This document shows, one piece after another, positions 16,222 to 25,397 of a stretch of 44,385 nt of DNA. The position numbers and the translations under genes are program-made. Source of the stretch: CAYSRM01 sp964475205. Lineage in GTDB: Bacteria > Verrucomicrobiota > Kiritimatiellia > UBA8416 > CAYSRM01. The notes beneath the pieces were generated by a model. The model made no database searches. It had not been told where the DNA came from and saw only the letters and a program-made list of their open reading frames with translations. The stretch is taken from NCBI GenBank assembly GCA_964475205.1, contig CAYYVQ010000016.1, positions 1 through 44,385 of the forward strand. Direction: 5' to 3'. The first letter of the stretch is position 1; each line of letters begins with the position of its first letter.

Positions 16222-17828
16222 GCATTTACCAGCCGATTGGTGGCCGGGTCATGCGCAAGCGGCCTGCTTCTTTGCTTGATTTCAGCAAGCGTTGCTTTTG
16301 CGAGAACCTTGCCAAGCTCAACACCCCACTGGTCAAACGAGTTGATTTGCCATATTACACCCTGTACAAATACCTTGTGTTCATAAAGAGATATCAGGGC
16401 GCCGAGCGTCTCCGGCGTCAACTTCTGTCCAAGAATTATATTTGATGGCCTGTTCCCTTCAAAGACTTTGTGCATCACCAGTTGACCTTCCACGCCTTCG
16501 CTCCGAACCTGCTCTTCGGTTTTGCCGAAAGCAAGGGCTTCGGTCTGCGCAATCATGTTGGCAATAAGTTTTTCGTGATGATCCCCGAGCGGCCGGCATG
16601 ATTCCAGGAAACCGATAAAATCAGCGGGCACAAGTTTTTTCCCCTGGTGTATAAGCTGATAAAAGGCATGCTGCCCGTTAGTTCCCGGCTGTCCCCAGAC
16701 AATTGGCCCCGTCTGGTAGTCGACGAACTCACCCAGTCTGTTCACGGATTTACCGTTGCTCTCCATGTCAAGCTGCTGCAAATGGGCCGGGAACCCGGCA
16801 AGATACTGTTCATACGGCAAGACCGCATAAGTCTCGCAACCGAAAAAGTTGTTGTACCATATTCCCAGCAAGGCAAGAATAACCGGCATGTTGGATTCAA
16901 GCTCAGAATTCAGAAAATGCTTGTCCATCATATGAAAACCGTCCAGCATTTTTTCAAAATTCTCCGGACCAATCGCTATCATTAGCGAAAGTCCTACAGC
17001 CGAACACAATGAGTACCTCCCGCCGACCCAGTCCCACATACGAAAAACATTTTCTTCAGCAATTCCGAATTCGGCCGCCTTGCCAGGATTGCTCGATACA
17101 GCAACGAAATGAAACTTTGCGCTTTCCTCTGCTCCGAGTTGTCCGGCCAGCCACCTTTTTGCCGTCTCGGCATTCGTCATGGTCTCCTCGGTCGTAAAAG
17201 ATTTGCTGCACACAACGAAAAGCGTCTCAGCAGCGTCAAGGTCACGCGTCTTCTCGAAAAAATCAACGCTGTCTACATTTGATATAAACCTCACGGTAAG
17301 TTCTCTGTCACTGTAGGCCTTAAGAGCTTCGCACGCCATTGCTATGCCAAGATCGGAACCGCCTATGCCTATATTGACGACATTCACAATCCTCCTGCCG
17401 GTATAACCCTTCCAATTCCCCGACCGGATACGATTGCTCAACTCCTTCATCCGGTCGGCCACAACTCTGACTTCGGGCATAACATCCCTGCCATCCACCA
17501 TTACCGGCCCGCCTTCACGGTTCCGCAAGGCCACATGAAGAGCCGGCCTGTCTTCGGTGAAATTAACCTTCTCGCCGCCAAACATCCTTTGTATCTCTGT
17601 TTCTAAACCCGCTGCACGGGCCAGATCGTATAACAATGACATAGTCAGGCCTCTAACCCGGTTTCTCGAATAATCAAGGTAGATCCCCGCGGCCTGCGCA
17701 GAAAAGCTTTGCGCCCTTCCCGGTTCCTCATCAAACAGATCCCGGAGATTACAGTCCTTAATATCCTGATAATGATTCTCAAGTCGCTGCCATTCCTGCG
17801 AAGCGCGCAAATCATATTTGTCCGCCAT
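16185..17828 (-). CDS. pgi: Glucose-6-phosphate isomerase
   Basis: The product is 547 residues, the length of the E. coli-type enzyme. It interconverts glucose 6-phosphate and fructose 6-phosphate. Conserved pieces are NIGIGGSDLG, SKSFTTEETMTNA, DWVGGRYS, MESNGKSV (catalytic Glu), GTNGQHAFYQLIHQG (catalytic His) and FDQWGVELGK (catalytic Lys). A ribosome binding site (GAGGG, 7 nt before the ATG) supports the start. It stands alone on the minus strand between speB and rpsB. Its last 37 bp are also the antisense of the end of speB. Confidence 0.97.
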   Translation of the reverse strand: MADKYDLRASQEWQRLENHYQDIKDCNLRDLFDEEPGRAQSFSAQAAGIYLDYSRNRVRGLTMSLLYDLARAAGLETEIQRMFGGEKVNFTEDRPALHVALRNREGGPVMVDGRDVMPEVRVVADRMKELSNRIRSGNWKGYTGRRIVNVVNIGIGGSDLGIAMACEALKAYSDRELTVRFISNVDSVDFFEKTRDLDAAETLFVVCSKSFTTEETMTNAETAKRWLAGQLGAEESAKFHFVAVSSNPGKAAEFGIAEENVFRMWDWVGGRYSLCSAVGLSLMIAIGPENFEKMLDGFHMMDKHFLNSELESNMPVILALLGIWYNNFFGCETYAVLPYEQYLAGFPAHLQQLDMESNGKSVNRLGEFVDYQTGPIVWGQPGTNGQHAFYQLIHQGKKLVPADFIGFLESCRPLGDHHEKLIANMIAQTEALAFGKTEEQVRSEGVEGQLVMHKVFEGNRPSNIILGQKLTPETLGALISLYEHKVFVQGVIWQINSFDQWGVELGKVLAKATLAEIKQRSRPLAHDPATNRLVNAYRSGRLPGDRD

Positions 17829-17890
17829 AATTAAACCCTCTTTTTCAATCTGGAGTTGTTACCTGATAACTCCTCTTCCCCATCCATGCA

Positions 17891-17920
17891 ATCCGTATAA
17901 TCCGTCTTATCTATGGTTAA
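17891..17920. repeat. Dispersed intergenic repeat (second copy at 25456-25485)
   Basis: This 30-bp block matches 25456-25485 at 27 of 30 positions (the shared type is ATCCGTRTAATCCGT followed by STTATCTRTGGTTAA). In the other place it forms the right arm of a long inverted repeat; here the opposing arm is not obvious, so this may be a half copy. Confidence 0.7.
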
Positions 17921-18088
17921 TTAATATAAATGAATCAGCCGGATTAAATCCAGCCAGAACTACACACTCACATACCCACATACAAGGATTTTCAATGCCC
18001 ATCGTCAAATTCAATCCCAAACAGCGTTATCTAAGTGCCATTCCAGTCTTTCCCTCACTTATCTGGATACCTTGTCCACCCTCACCAT

Positions 18089-18124
18089 TGTCCCGATCAT
18101 CGTCGACGAAGACCAAGACAATGA
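18089..18124. repeat. Dispersed repeat, copy 2 (first copy at 10366-10415)
   Basis: TTGTCCCGATC at 18089-18099 and the 24-bp block at 18101-18124 match the copy upstream of sat (11 of 11 and 20 of 24). The block carries the self-related text GTCGACGAAGACCAAGAC. Confidence 0.5.
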
Positions 18125-18152
18125 ATAAATTCATCACAATTTCATTTTCCGC

Positions 18153-18180
18153 TTGTATGCCTTTGCGTATCTGCTAGAGT
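18153..18180 (+). promoter_or_regulatory. Candidate promoter of rpsB-tsf
   Basis: TTGTAT (18153-18158) is followed after 16 bp by TAGAGT (18175-18180). The predicted leader of about 150 nt would include the hairpins at 18207-18317. Matches are only moderate. Confidence 0.35.
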
Positions 18181-18205
18181 ACCTGCCTCTGTCGGGTTCC
18201 GGCCG

Positions 18206-18317
18206 CGCAGCAGATCATTTCTGCCGCTTCGCCAGGAACGGAAGCGAGTATCTCCCTGTCTCCGGGGAGATCAAAGCGGATTGACCGTCTTTTCGGTAAT
18301 ATCTCGAAATAACGGTC
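18206..18317 (+). promoter_or_regulatory. Structured leader of rpsB (possible S2 autoregulatory region)
   Basis: Successive stems are visible: 18207-18214 with 18220-18227 (7 of 8), 18225-18230 with 18241-18246 (6 bp, competing with the first), 18250-18256 with 18265-18271 (perfect 7 bp) and 18283-18288 with 18312-18317 (6 bp, enclosing 23 nt). The last ends 8 nt before the AAGGAG site of rpsB. In E. coli the rpsB leader mediates feedback by protein S2; that this leader acts in the same way is an inference. Confidence 0.45.
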
Positions 18318-18337
18318 TTAACATAAGGAGAGGGTAT

Positions 18338-19255
18338 ATGCCCGTTGCAGAAGAAACAAAACAGGAAGTAAACGTAAAGACATTACTGGAAGCCGGTGTG
18401 CACTTCGGGCACCAGACAAAGCGCTGGAACCCGAAGATGAAGAAATACATCTTTGATAAACGCAGCGGTATCCACATTATCGACCTTGCAAAAAGCCTCA
18501 CATGCCTTAAAGAAGCGTTGAATTTCGTCTATGAAGTCGTTTCCCAGGGGCGCTCAGTGCTATTTGTGGGAACCAAGAAGCAGGCCCGTGATGCGGTAAA
18601 AGAAGCAGCCGAAAGATGCGGCCAACACTATGTTACCCACCGTTGGCTGGGCGGAACTCTGACCAACAGCAAAACGATCCGGAACAGCGTTAACAGGATG
18701 CTGGAACTTGACCGCCAGGAACAGTCCGGAGAGATGGAAAAGCTAAGCAAAAAAGAAGCATCAAGGCTGCATAACGAGCTTGATAAGCTCCACCGCAACC
18801 TTACCGGAATTGCAGGCATGACCGAGTTCCCGGGCGTTATGTTCGTCATAGATATAGCCAAGGAATCCATTCCAATCGCAGAAGCCAATCGCATAGGCAT
18901 CCCGGTGGTTGCTATAGTCGACACAAACTGCGATCCAAGTCCGGTAGATTATCCTATTCCTGGAAATGATGACGCTATCAGGGCTATCCGTCTGATCAGC
19001 GGACTCGTCGCCGATACCGTAATAAAGGCGTCCGCAGATTACGCGAGAATCGCGGCTGAGGCGGAAATGGAAGCAAAAGCGAAAGAGCAGGAAGAAAAAG
19101 AGAAAGCAAAGGCTTCCCGGAAACAGGCCCAGCAGGCAACCGAAGAAAAAACTGAAGCAGACAGTGAAGTCGCTCAAGAGACAAACGCCGAAACCCGACC
19201 CACAGAAACTTCTCCGGCCGCAGAAGAATCCGGCCAGGTTGAACAAAAAGTCTGA
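18338..19255 (+). CDS. rpsB: 30S ribosomal protein S2
   Basis: The product is 305 residues. The S2 core (residues ~8-240) has the signature segments LLEAGVHFGHQTKRWNPKM, FVGTKKQA, THRWLGGTLTN and DTNCDPSPVDYPIPGNDDA. It is longer than the usual ~240 residues because of a charged, low-complexity tail of about 65 residues rich in Glu, Lys and Ala. AAGGAG precedes the ATG with 7-8 nt spacing; the in-frame start at 18281 lies inside the structured leader and is rejected. tsf follows after 92 bp, the common bacterial order. Confidence 0.97.
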   Translation: MPVAEETKQEVNVKTLLEAGVHFGHQTKRWNPKMKKYIFDKRSGIHIIDLAKSLTCLKEALNFVYEVVSQGRSVLFVGTKKQARDAVKEAAERCGQHYVTHRWLGGTLTNSKTIRNSVNRMLELDRQEQSGEMEKLSKKEASRLHNELDKLHRNLTGIAGMTEFPGVMFVIDIAKESIPIAEANRIGIPVVAIVDTNCDPSPVDYPIPGNDDAIRAIRLISGLVADTVIKASADYARIAAEAEMEAKAKEQEEKEKAKASRKQAQQATEEKTEADSEVAQETNAETRPTETSPAAEESGQVEQKV

Positions 19256-19347
19256 CACAACACCTGTATGCAACAGCAGCAGCGTCTTTCAGCAATTTTG
19301 CAAATCAGGGAAACAGTGACAACAGAGAATTCAAGGAGAACGGAAAA

Positions 19348-20193
19348 ATGACTGACATAACAGCACAACTGGTAAAAGAGCTCCGCGACGCCACCGGAGT
19401 GAGCATGATGGAATGCAAAAAGGCTTTACAGGAAGCCGAAGGAAACGTCGAACAGGCTACCACCATACTAAGAAAACGGGGTGTAGCCATAGCGTCCAAA
19501 AAGGCTTCGCGGTCGGCGAACCAGGGTCTTATAGGTTCAGCAATCACCGATGACGGCAAAATCGGATCGCTTGTCGAGGTTAACTGCGAAACTGATTTCG
19601 TCGCAAGAAATAAAGTGTTTCGTCAGTTTGTTGATGATTTGAGCCGCCGGGCGTGCTCCACTGAAGGGAACTTGAAAGAAGAGATAAAAGACGAGCTTAC
19701 CCAGAAGATAACCGAGCTCGGAGAAAACACCCTTCTGAAACGCTATGACAGATTCCAGCTTCAGGGTACGGGCAAACTCGGCTCCTATATCCACCTTGGA
19801 GGAAAGGTCGGAGTGCTCATAGAAGTAGGTTGCAAAAAAGAGGACGCCGTATCGTCGCAGGTTTTTACCGACCTTGTTAAAGACCTCACTCTGCACGTGG
19901 CCGCGGCAAATCCCACGTATCTGAAACCGGAAGAAGTTCCCCAGGATGTTCTCGAAGCAGAACGCAAAATTTATGCGGAACAGGTTAAAGATAAACCAGA
20001 GAATATTATCGATAAAATTGTCGAGGGCAAGATGGGCAAATTCTATGAAGAAATATGCCTCCTGCAACAGGGATTTGTAAAAGAGCCCAAAATATCAATA
20101 ACCGCATTACTTGAATCGAAAAGCAAAGAAATAGACGACAACATTGTCATCCGCCGATTCCTCCGATACCAGCTCGGCGAAGACCAGTCGTAG
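19348..20193 (+). CDS. tsf: Elongation factor Ts
   Basis: The product is 281 residues, full length. EF-Ts is the guanine nucleotide exchange factor of EF-Tu. The N-terminal UBA-like domain (VKELRDATGVSMMECKKAL) and the TDFVARN motif that contacts EF-Tu are present, followed by two dimerisation subdomains. AAGGAG lies 9-10 nt before the ATG. It belongs to the rpsB operon. Confidence 0.97.
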   Translation: MTDITAQLVKELRDATGVSMMECKKALQEAEGNVEQATTILRKRGVAIASKKASRSANQGLIGSAITDDGKIGSLVEVNCETDFVARNKVFRQFVDDLSRRACSTEGNLKEEIKDELTQKITELGENTLLKRYDRFQLQGTGKLGSYIHLGGKVGVLIEVGCKKEDAVSSQVFTDLVKDLTLHVAAANPTYLKPEEVPQDVLEAERKIYAEQVKDKPENIIDKIVEGKMGKFYEEICLLQQGFVKEPKISITALLESKSKEIDDNIVIRRFLRYQLGEDQS

Positions 20194-20210
20194 TTGACTG
20201 ACCCGAAATC

Positions 20211-20822
20211 ATGCAGCGTCGCTACAAACTCGGGCTCGTAACCCTGCTTACAGTGGTGCGCCTACCGCTTGTGCTGGCTTTTCTGGCCGGAGCGCTGATC
20301 TTTGAATTTCACGAGATACCCTGGATATTCTGGATATCCTTCGTGTCGCTGGCAGCCTCGGCAATAACGGACCTGCTGGACGGCTATTTCGCGCGAAGAT
20401 TCCAGGTGGAAACAGACTTTGGAGCCCATGCGGACCCGCTGATTGACAAATTTTTCTACGTCACCACGCTGCCCCTGCTGATCTTTGTCGCGACATTTAA
20501 CGGCAATATAAAACACGGGGTTGCGCTTGTTGTCCTGTCTGTGTTCCTTCTCTCCCGCGACCTGTGGGTTACGTTCCTGCGTTCCGTCGGGGCCGCAGAC
20601 AACATGAGCGGAAAGGCAACTTGGGCGGGCAAACTCAGGACACTGCTTAACTTTCCCGCAATCTGTGTCATATATTTCATCGAGGCTTCCCCATTGCAAT
20701 TCATTCCCAGCCTGGTTCTTTACCCCATTGAGGGGCTGGTGTTCGTAATTAACGGCTTGTCACTCTATATCTATACAAGAAAATACTGGGCTTCTCTGAA
20801 AAAGTCGGTCAACACCAGGTAA
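20211..20822 (+). CDS. pgsA: CDP-alcohol phosphatidyltransferase (PgsA-like)
   Basis: The product is 203 residues with about five membrane segments. The family motif D-x2-D-G-x2-A-R-x8-G-x3-D-x3-D is complete (DLLDGYFARR, then GAHADPLIDK, residues ~64-90). These enzymes move a phosphatidyl group from CDP-diacylglycerol to an alcohol. Glycerol-3-phosphate (PgsA) is the most likely acceptor, but the alcohol cannot be fixed from sequence. It starts 17 bp after tsf without a clear ribosome binding site. Its 3' end is only 5 bp from the end of convergent mutS. Confidence 0.85.
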   Translation: MQRRYKLGLVTLLTVVRLPLVLAFLAGALIFEFHEIPWIFWISFVSLAASAITDLLDGYFARRFQVETDFGAHADPLIDKFFYVTTLPLLIFVATFNGNIKHGVALVVLSVFLLSRDLWVTFLRSVGAADNMSGKATWAGKLRTLLNFPAICVIYFIEASPLQFIPSLVLYPIEGLVFVINGLSLYIYTRKYWASLKKSVNTR

Positions 20823-20827
20823 GAGGA

Positions 20828-23311
20828 TCATAACAGGGTCATTTGATCGGAATCGACCTGTTTGCGGGAAGAACGGCGCCTTGCAATTTTCGGAGTGCCG
20901 GTTTCTCCGAATTCCCCTTCTTCGAGGTTCCCAAGTATCTCCCTGGATCTCCGTATAACCTTCTCCGGCATACCAGCCAGGCGCGCAACATGAATACCAT
21001 AACTCTTATCCGAACCGCCTGCGGCTATCTTCCGCAAAAAGACAATCTCATCGTTCTTTTCTTTTACAAGAACATTGTAATTTTTCACACCCTTCATCTC
21101 AAGGGATAGGTCCGTCAGCTCATGATAATGAGTGGCAAATACGGTCCGTGCCTTTGTCTCTTTGTTGTCGTGAAGATACTCGGCCACTGCCCAGGCTATA
21201 CTGATTCCGTCAAAAGTGCTTGTGCCCCGGCCAATCTCATCAAGAACGATAAGACTCCGCGGCGTGGCATTGTTAAGAATATTGGCGGTCTCCTGCATTT
21301 CCACCATAAAAGTACTCCTACCCCTCGCCAGGTCGTCGCTGGCCCCCACACGGGTGAATACCCTGTCGACAATTCCGATATGCGCCGACGCAGCGGGAAC
21401 AAAGGAACCCATCTGCGCCATTATCACGTTTATGGCAACCTGCCGAATATAAGTGGATTTTCCCGCCATATTCGGGCCAGTAATGATCAGGAGCTGGTTG
21501 GAAATCCGGTCAAGCTTAATGTCGTTGGGTATAAACGCCTCAGTATCCGACATCCGTTCAACCACCGGGTGCCTGCTCGCCCTTATATCTATCCTGTCCG
21601 AATCGTCAACTTCGGGTTTTACATATCCATAGGCAGACGCTCTGTCTGCCAGAGACGCCAGGACATCAAGCTTTGCAATAGCTCCTGCTGTCTGCTGTAT
21701 CGTCGATGTCTCTTTTACTGCGGCTTCACGGATATCCAGGAAAAGATGATACTCAAGCTCCCTGCTTCTTTCCTGCGCGCCGATAATCCTGTTCTCGTAC
21801 TCCTTGAGCTCGGGAGTCACATAACGCTCGGCATTAACCAGTGTCTGCTTACGAACATAATTGTCAGGCACATTGTCAACCTGGCCTTTGGACACCTCGA
21901 TGTAGTAGCCGAAAACCTTGTTATGCCTGACCTTGATGTTTTTTATTCCTGTCTTTTTCTGCTCGGACGCCTGGTATTCGGCAAGCCACTGCTTGCCCCG
22001 CGAAGATGCGTCCCGCAACTCATCAAGTTCCGAGCTATAACCGCTCCGGATCATGCCGCCGTCCTTCAACAACGCAGAAGGCTCAGGATCGATCGCCTTT
22101 TCAATTAAGTCAACAAGATCAGGATTTTCACAAACTGTATTCTCAATTTCTTCGAGCATTCGGCATTGCAAGCCGGAAATGAGCTGCCGCACACCGGGCA
22201 TATAAGATAGGGACTGACCCAGCGACCTGAGATCCCTGGCGTTTCCCCTTCCCTCCCCGATTTTTGCGATAAGCCGCTCAATATCGCGAACATTGCCGAG
22301 CGCCGAACGAATGTCGTGCAGAAGAAACCTGTCTTTCTGAATCAGGTCCACCGCTTCATGCCGGGCCCTTATTTCCTCTATAGAGGCAAGCGGCCGTAAG
22401 AGCCAATGCCGCAGCATCCGCCCGCCCATCGATGTGCGTGTCGCGTCAAGAACATCAAGAAGACTCATCGGAATATTTCTGCCCGGCAAAGATGCAAGTT
22501 CCAGGTTGGAGCAGGTGGCCTGGTCCATGGCAAGGTATCCGCTATTATCCAACACCCGGAAATTGCGGATATGGCCGACAGTCCTGCAAAGATCTTCCCG
22601 GACGTAATGCAGCGCTCCCCCGGCCGCTGAAATTATAGCAGGCTTGTCTTCACAACCAAACCCTTCAAGAGAATGCACTCCAAAATGCCGAATCAACCTT
22701 TCCCTGCAAGCTTCCATGTCAAAAACCCAGTCGTCGCATTCCGTGATTTCGCGCGCGATTTCACCGCTTATTGCATCGAACATATCAGTGTGCCCAGACG
22801 GCACAACACATTCACTGGGAGAATAACGCTTGAGCTCATCGGCAAGCAGTTCCCCGCTCACATGTTCGCCCCAGAAGGCGCCGGTTGAAAGGTCAAGCAT
22901 AACCAGTCCATAAGCGCCGTCCAGTTCACACACTGTAGCCAGGTAATTGTTGCGCTTAGCCTCAAGCGCCCCCTCCTCCGTGGCCGTGCCAGGCGTGATA
23001 ATTCTGGTCACTTCTCGCTTGACTATACCCTTGGCCGCAGAAGCATCTTCTACCTGCTCGCAGACGGCTACCTTTATCCCCGACTTCAACAGTTTTGACA
23101 GGTAGCTGTCAAGCGCATGATAAGGCACTCCACACATGGGTACATTGTTGCGCCTGGTCAAAGCAACATCAAGGATCGGCGCGGCGCGTCTGGCATCATC
23201 AAAAAACATCTCATAAAAATCGCCAAGCCGGAAAAGAAGAACGACATTGTCGGGCATCTTCTCTCGAATTCGCATATACTGGCGCATCATAGGAGTCGTA
23301 TTTTCGCCCAT
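20828..23311 (-). CDS. mutS: DNA mismatch repair protein MutS
   Basis: The product is 827 residues. It recognises mismatches through the F-x-E motif (GDFYEMF; F32 and E34) and couples this to ATP: Walker A GPNMAGKST at 612-620, then DEIGRGTSTFDG and the conserved ATHYHELTDL. The ATG at 23311 is used; a TTG at 23329 in the same frame overlaps the rsmA stop and is an alternative that would add six residues. It is the last gene of surA-rsmA-mutS. No mutL is in the window. Confidence 0.97.
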   Translation of the reverse strand: MGENTTPMMRQYMRIREKMPDNVVLLFRLGDFYEMFFDDARRAAPILDVALTRRNNVPMCGVPYHALDSYLSKLLKSGIKVAVCEQVEDASAAKGIVKREVTRIITPGTATEEGALEAKRNNYLATVCELDGAYGLVMLDLSTGAFWGEHVSGELLADELKRYSPSECVVPSGHTDMFDAISGEIAREITECDDWVFDMEACRERLIRHFGVHSLEGFGCEDKPAIISAAGGALHYVREDLCRTVGHIRNFRVLDNSGYLAMDQATCSNLELASLPGRNIPMSLLDVLDATRTSMGGRMLRHWLLRPLASIEEIRARHEAVDLIQKDRFLLHDIRSALGNVRDIERLIAKIGEGRGNARDLRSLGQSLSYMPGVRQLISGLQCRMLEEIENTVCENPDLVDLIEKAIDPEPSALLKDGGMIRSGYSSELDELRDASSRGKQWLAEYQASEQKKTGIKNIKVRHNKVFGYYIEVSKGQVDNVPDNYVRKQTLVNAERYVTPELKEYENRIIGAQERSRELEYHLFLDIREAAVKETSTIQQTAGAIAKLDVLASLADRASAYGYVKPEVDDSDRIDIRASRHPVVERMSDTEAFIPNDIKLDRISNQLLIITGPNMAGKSTYIRQVAINVIMAQMGSFVPAASAHIGIVDRVFTRVGASDDLARGRSTFMVEMQETANILNNATPRSLIVLDEIGRGTSTFDGISIAWAVAEYLHDNKETKARTVFATHYHELTDLSLEMKGVKNYNVLVKEKNDEIVFLRKIAAGGSDKSYGIHVARLAGMPEKVIRRSREILGNLEEGEFGETGTPKIARRRSSRKQVDSDQMTLL

Positions 23312-23325
23312 ATACTTTTTCCCGC

Positions 23326-24216
23326 TCAATTTCTGGTTTCTTTAAGTTTGCGGCTCGGATTGAGATCATCAAATTTCTTGAGCTGCGCCGTCAAAAGTAT
23401 CCATTGTTCAAGAAGCAGATCGCCAGGGCGAGATTGCGGACTTATGCCGCAGACCTCAAGTATGTTTTCAACATGAGCTGCGTATCGTCCGCTGGCCGGC
23501 AGACAGCGGCGCAAGATCGATGCAATCTGTTTGCGCCTGTGCTTGAATATCATCTTACTGAACCTGATAAAATCGCATTTCTCAGCCCTTCCAGCGAACA
23601 GGTCGGAATGCCGGGTCAGGCGGACTATTGCCGATTCAACTTCCGGCACGGGCCAGAAACAAGAAGGGCTTATTTTCCTTATAAGTTGCACATCATAAAC
23701 AGCCTGAACCAGAATCCCGAGGAACGATCGCCCCTTTTGCGAAGGGCCCGCTGCCATCCTCTGCGCAACCTCGCTCTGAACCGTTACCACCACATCATGC
23801 GGCGGGCTGTCAAGCTTGACATGCTCCACCAGGATACGCGATCCGGAAGAATATGGCAGATTAGAGAAGACTTTTCGAATCTGCCTTTCACCGTAAAATG
23901 ACCCGAGATCAAGGTCCAGCACATCGGCATGGATAAGCTCAAAACTGTCAGCGCCCGTAAACCGGTCCCTGAGAAAACAATACAACGCCCGGTCCTTTTC
24001 TACAGCCGTTACTCTGCCGCCGCAACAGAGCAACCGCTCAGTTGCGGCGCCAAGCCCCGGTCCTATCTCCACAATGCTGTCATCCCCGTGGACATCAAGA
24101 GCATCTGTCAATATTTTCAGGATATTACCGTCTATAAGGAAATTCTGTCCAAGCCTCCGGCTAGGATGAAAATCTATGCGCTCAAGAGTGTTTCGAACTT
24201 CGGAAAGACGCATCAT
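23326..24216 (-). CDS. rsmA: 16S rRNA dimethyladenosine transferase
   Basis: The product is 296 residues. RsmA/KsgA dimethylates two adjacent adenines near the 3' end of 16S rRNA. The SAM-binding motif is IVEIGPGLGAATERLL and the catalytic motif is NLPYS; RRLGQNFLID at the N-terminus is characteristic. Two ATGs (24216 and 24213) and a TTG (24222) are possible starts; none has a clear ribosome binding site, and translation is probably coupled to surA, whose stop is 6 bp upstream. Confidence 0.95.
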   Translation of the reverse strand: MMRLSEVRNTLERIDFHPSRRLGQNFLIDGNILKILTDALDVHGDDSIVEIGPGLGAATERLLCCGGRVTAVEKDRALYCFLRDRFTGADSFELIHADVLDLDLGSFYGERQIRKVFSNLPYSSGSRILVEHVKLDSPPHDVVVTVQSEVAQRMAAGPSQKGRSFLGILVQAVYDVQLIRKISPSCFWPVPEVESAIVRLTRHSDLFAGRAEKCDFIRFSKMIFKHRRKQIASILRRCLPASGRYAAHVENILEVCGISPQSRPGDLLLEQWILLTAQLKKFDDLNPSRKLKETRN

Positions 24217-24222
24217 AAACAA

Positions 24223-25230
24223 TCAGAAGATGTTAACGTTCCACTTTTTTATCACGGCCTTCTCTCTCAGCGCTGAAATCCATTCATTGTAGAGACGCTG
24301 CCTTTTGCTTTCTTTAATGCGATCGCTGATACGGTCGCGCACATCTGTCAGCAGCAGCGGCTTGCCGCCCCTCATTTCTTTGAGTTTCACAAAAAAAACA
24401 GCGTTTTCGAGTTGCACCGGTTCGCTTACTTGCCCGGGATCAAGCTTCTCAATCGCCGATTGCAGTTCTTTTCTCAGGTTGTCAAGTTCAACCCAACCCC
24501 AATCACCGCCGCTGTCGGCCTTGTTGCCATCGGAATATTTCCTCGCAACTTCCGCAAACTCCGTCCCCGCTTCAAGTTCCTTTTCAACCGATTTAATCCT
24601 GGAATCAAGGGACTCCCCGCTTTCGCTACGAAGCAAAATCATGCTGACATCAACGGTGCGGGGCTCCTTGAACTGTTCCCGGTTCCCAATGTAGAACTCT
24701 TGCACCTCCAGAGGAGAAACATCAATATTTTGATCTATCCTCATCCTTGTCATATAAGAAATTATCATCTGCTCGCGAACGCTTTCCCGCCATTGTTCAT
24801 AGGTCATCTGGGCGGCTGCAAGCTCTTTCATCAACTCGTTGCGATCTCCACCAAAAACCTCTCGTATAATTTCATGAGCCCTCTCGTCTACCAGCGTCTC
24901 CGGAAGCTGCCTGTCCTGTTTTTCGTAAGCATCCAGCACAAGCTCCCTTGCAATAAGATCACCGGTAGCCTGCTCAAAGGCGTCTTCAAGTCTCTTTTCC
25001 AGTTCTCGCCCTCTGTAAACACGAACCAGCCTGTTGCGCAACGGCTCCATCCTGGCCATAACATCGCTAAGGGTGATATAACTTTCGTTGACCTGCGCCA
25101 CAAGCCCGTCTACCAACTCTCCATCGTTCCCGTCTGCTCCGTAGACCGTCGCAACCGGCAAGCCAATTGCCCCAAAAACAAGCGGGGCAGATAACATAAA
25201 AGTCAGGTAAATCTTTTCTGCTGATATCAT
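24223..25230 (-). CDS. surA: Periplasmic SurA-type chaperone / peptidyl-prolyl isomerase
   Basis: The product is 335 residues. A signal peptide (cleavage near residue 31, VYGADG) precedes a SurA N-like helical domain (~38-165) and one parvulin domain (~175-275; VDVSMILLRS, FAEVARKYSDG, GGDWGWVELDNL). SurA chaperones outer-membrane proteins towards BamA, encoded further on in the window. E. coli SurA has two parvulin domains; this one has a single copy. AGGAG precedes the ATG. The surA-rsmA adjacency is also known from E. coli. Confidence 0.85.
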   Translation of the reverse strand: MISAEKIYLTFMLSAPLVFGAIGLPVATVYGADGNDGELVDGLVAQVNESYITLSDVMARMEPLRNRLVRVYRGRELEKRLEDAFEQATGDLIARELVLDAYEKQDRQLPETLVDERAHEIIREVFGGDRNELMKELAAAQMTYEQWRESVREQMIISYMTRMRIDQNIDVSPLEVQEFYIGNREQFKEPRTVDVSMILLRSESGESLDSRIKSVEKELEAGTEFAEVARKYSDGNKADSGGDWGWVELDNLRKELQSAIEKLDPGQVSEPVQLENAVFFVKLKEMRGGKPLLLTDVRDRISDRIKESKRQRLYNEWISALREKAVIKKWNVNIF

Positions 25231-25397
25231 TCTGTCTCTCCTGGAGTATTTACATTAATACTAATGGTTTCAGTCCGGGTTCGCAATGCCTTCCTCAAAC
25301 TAACCCTATATATTTATTTCGTTGCGCCAGGGTTACTAACCTGGTCAATTCATCAGTTTTTCGGAATAATATACAAGTCGTTTGCTGATATTTTTTT

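Larger units (their letters stand above)
17829..18337. other. 509-bp intergenic region between pgi and rpsB with repeat fragments
   Basis: No convincing gene is present; the longest open frame (17818-18177, plus) has no family features and no ribosome binding site. The region contains a short inverted repeat in the pgi leader (17852-17857 with 17868-17873), a dispersed repeat at 17891-17920, a TACCCACATAC motif near 17970, a second dispersed repeat at 18089-18124, and the rpsB promoter and structured leader. Confidence 0.6.

Noticed and set aside
16185..17828. Possible loss of catalytic residues in Pgi (WGQPGTNGQ where many enzymes have WGEPGTNGQ, and Cys in place of a His further on)
   Set aside because: Counting back from the catalytic Lys of the E. 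coli enzyme shows that the catalytic Glu is in MESNGK and the catalytic His in GQHAF. Both, and the Lys in ELGK, are present here, so the enzyme looks active.
17818..18177. A 119-codon plus-strand frame in the pgi-rpsB spacer
   Set aside because: It has no ribosome binding site or recognisable domain, and it spans repeat fragments and the divergent promoter region.
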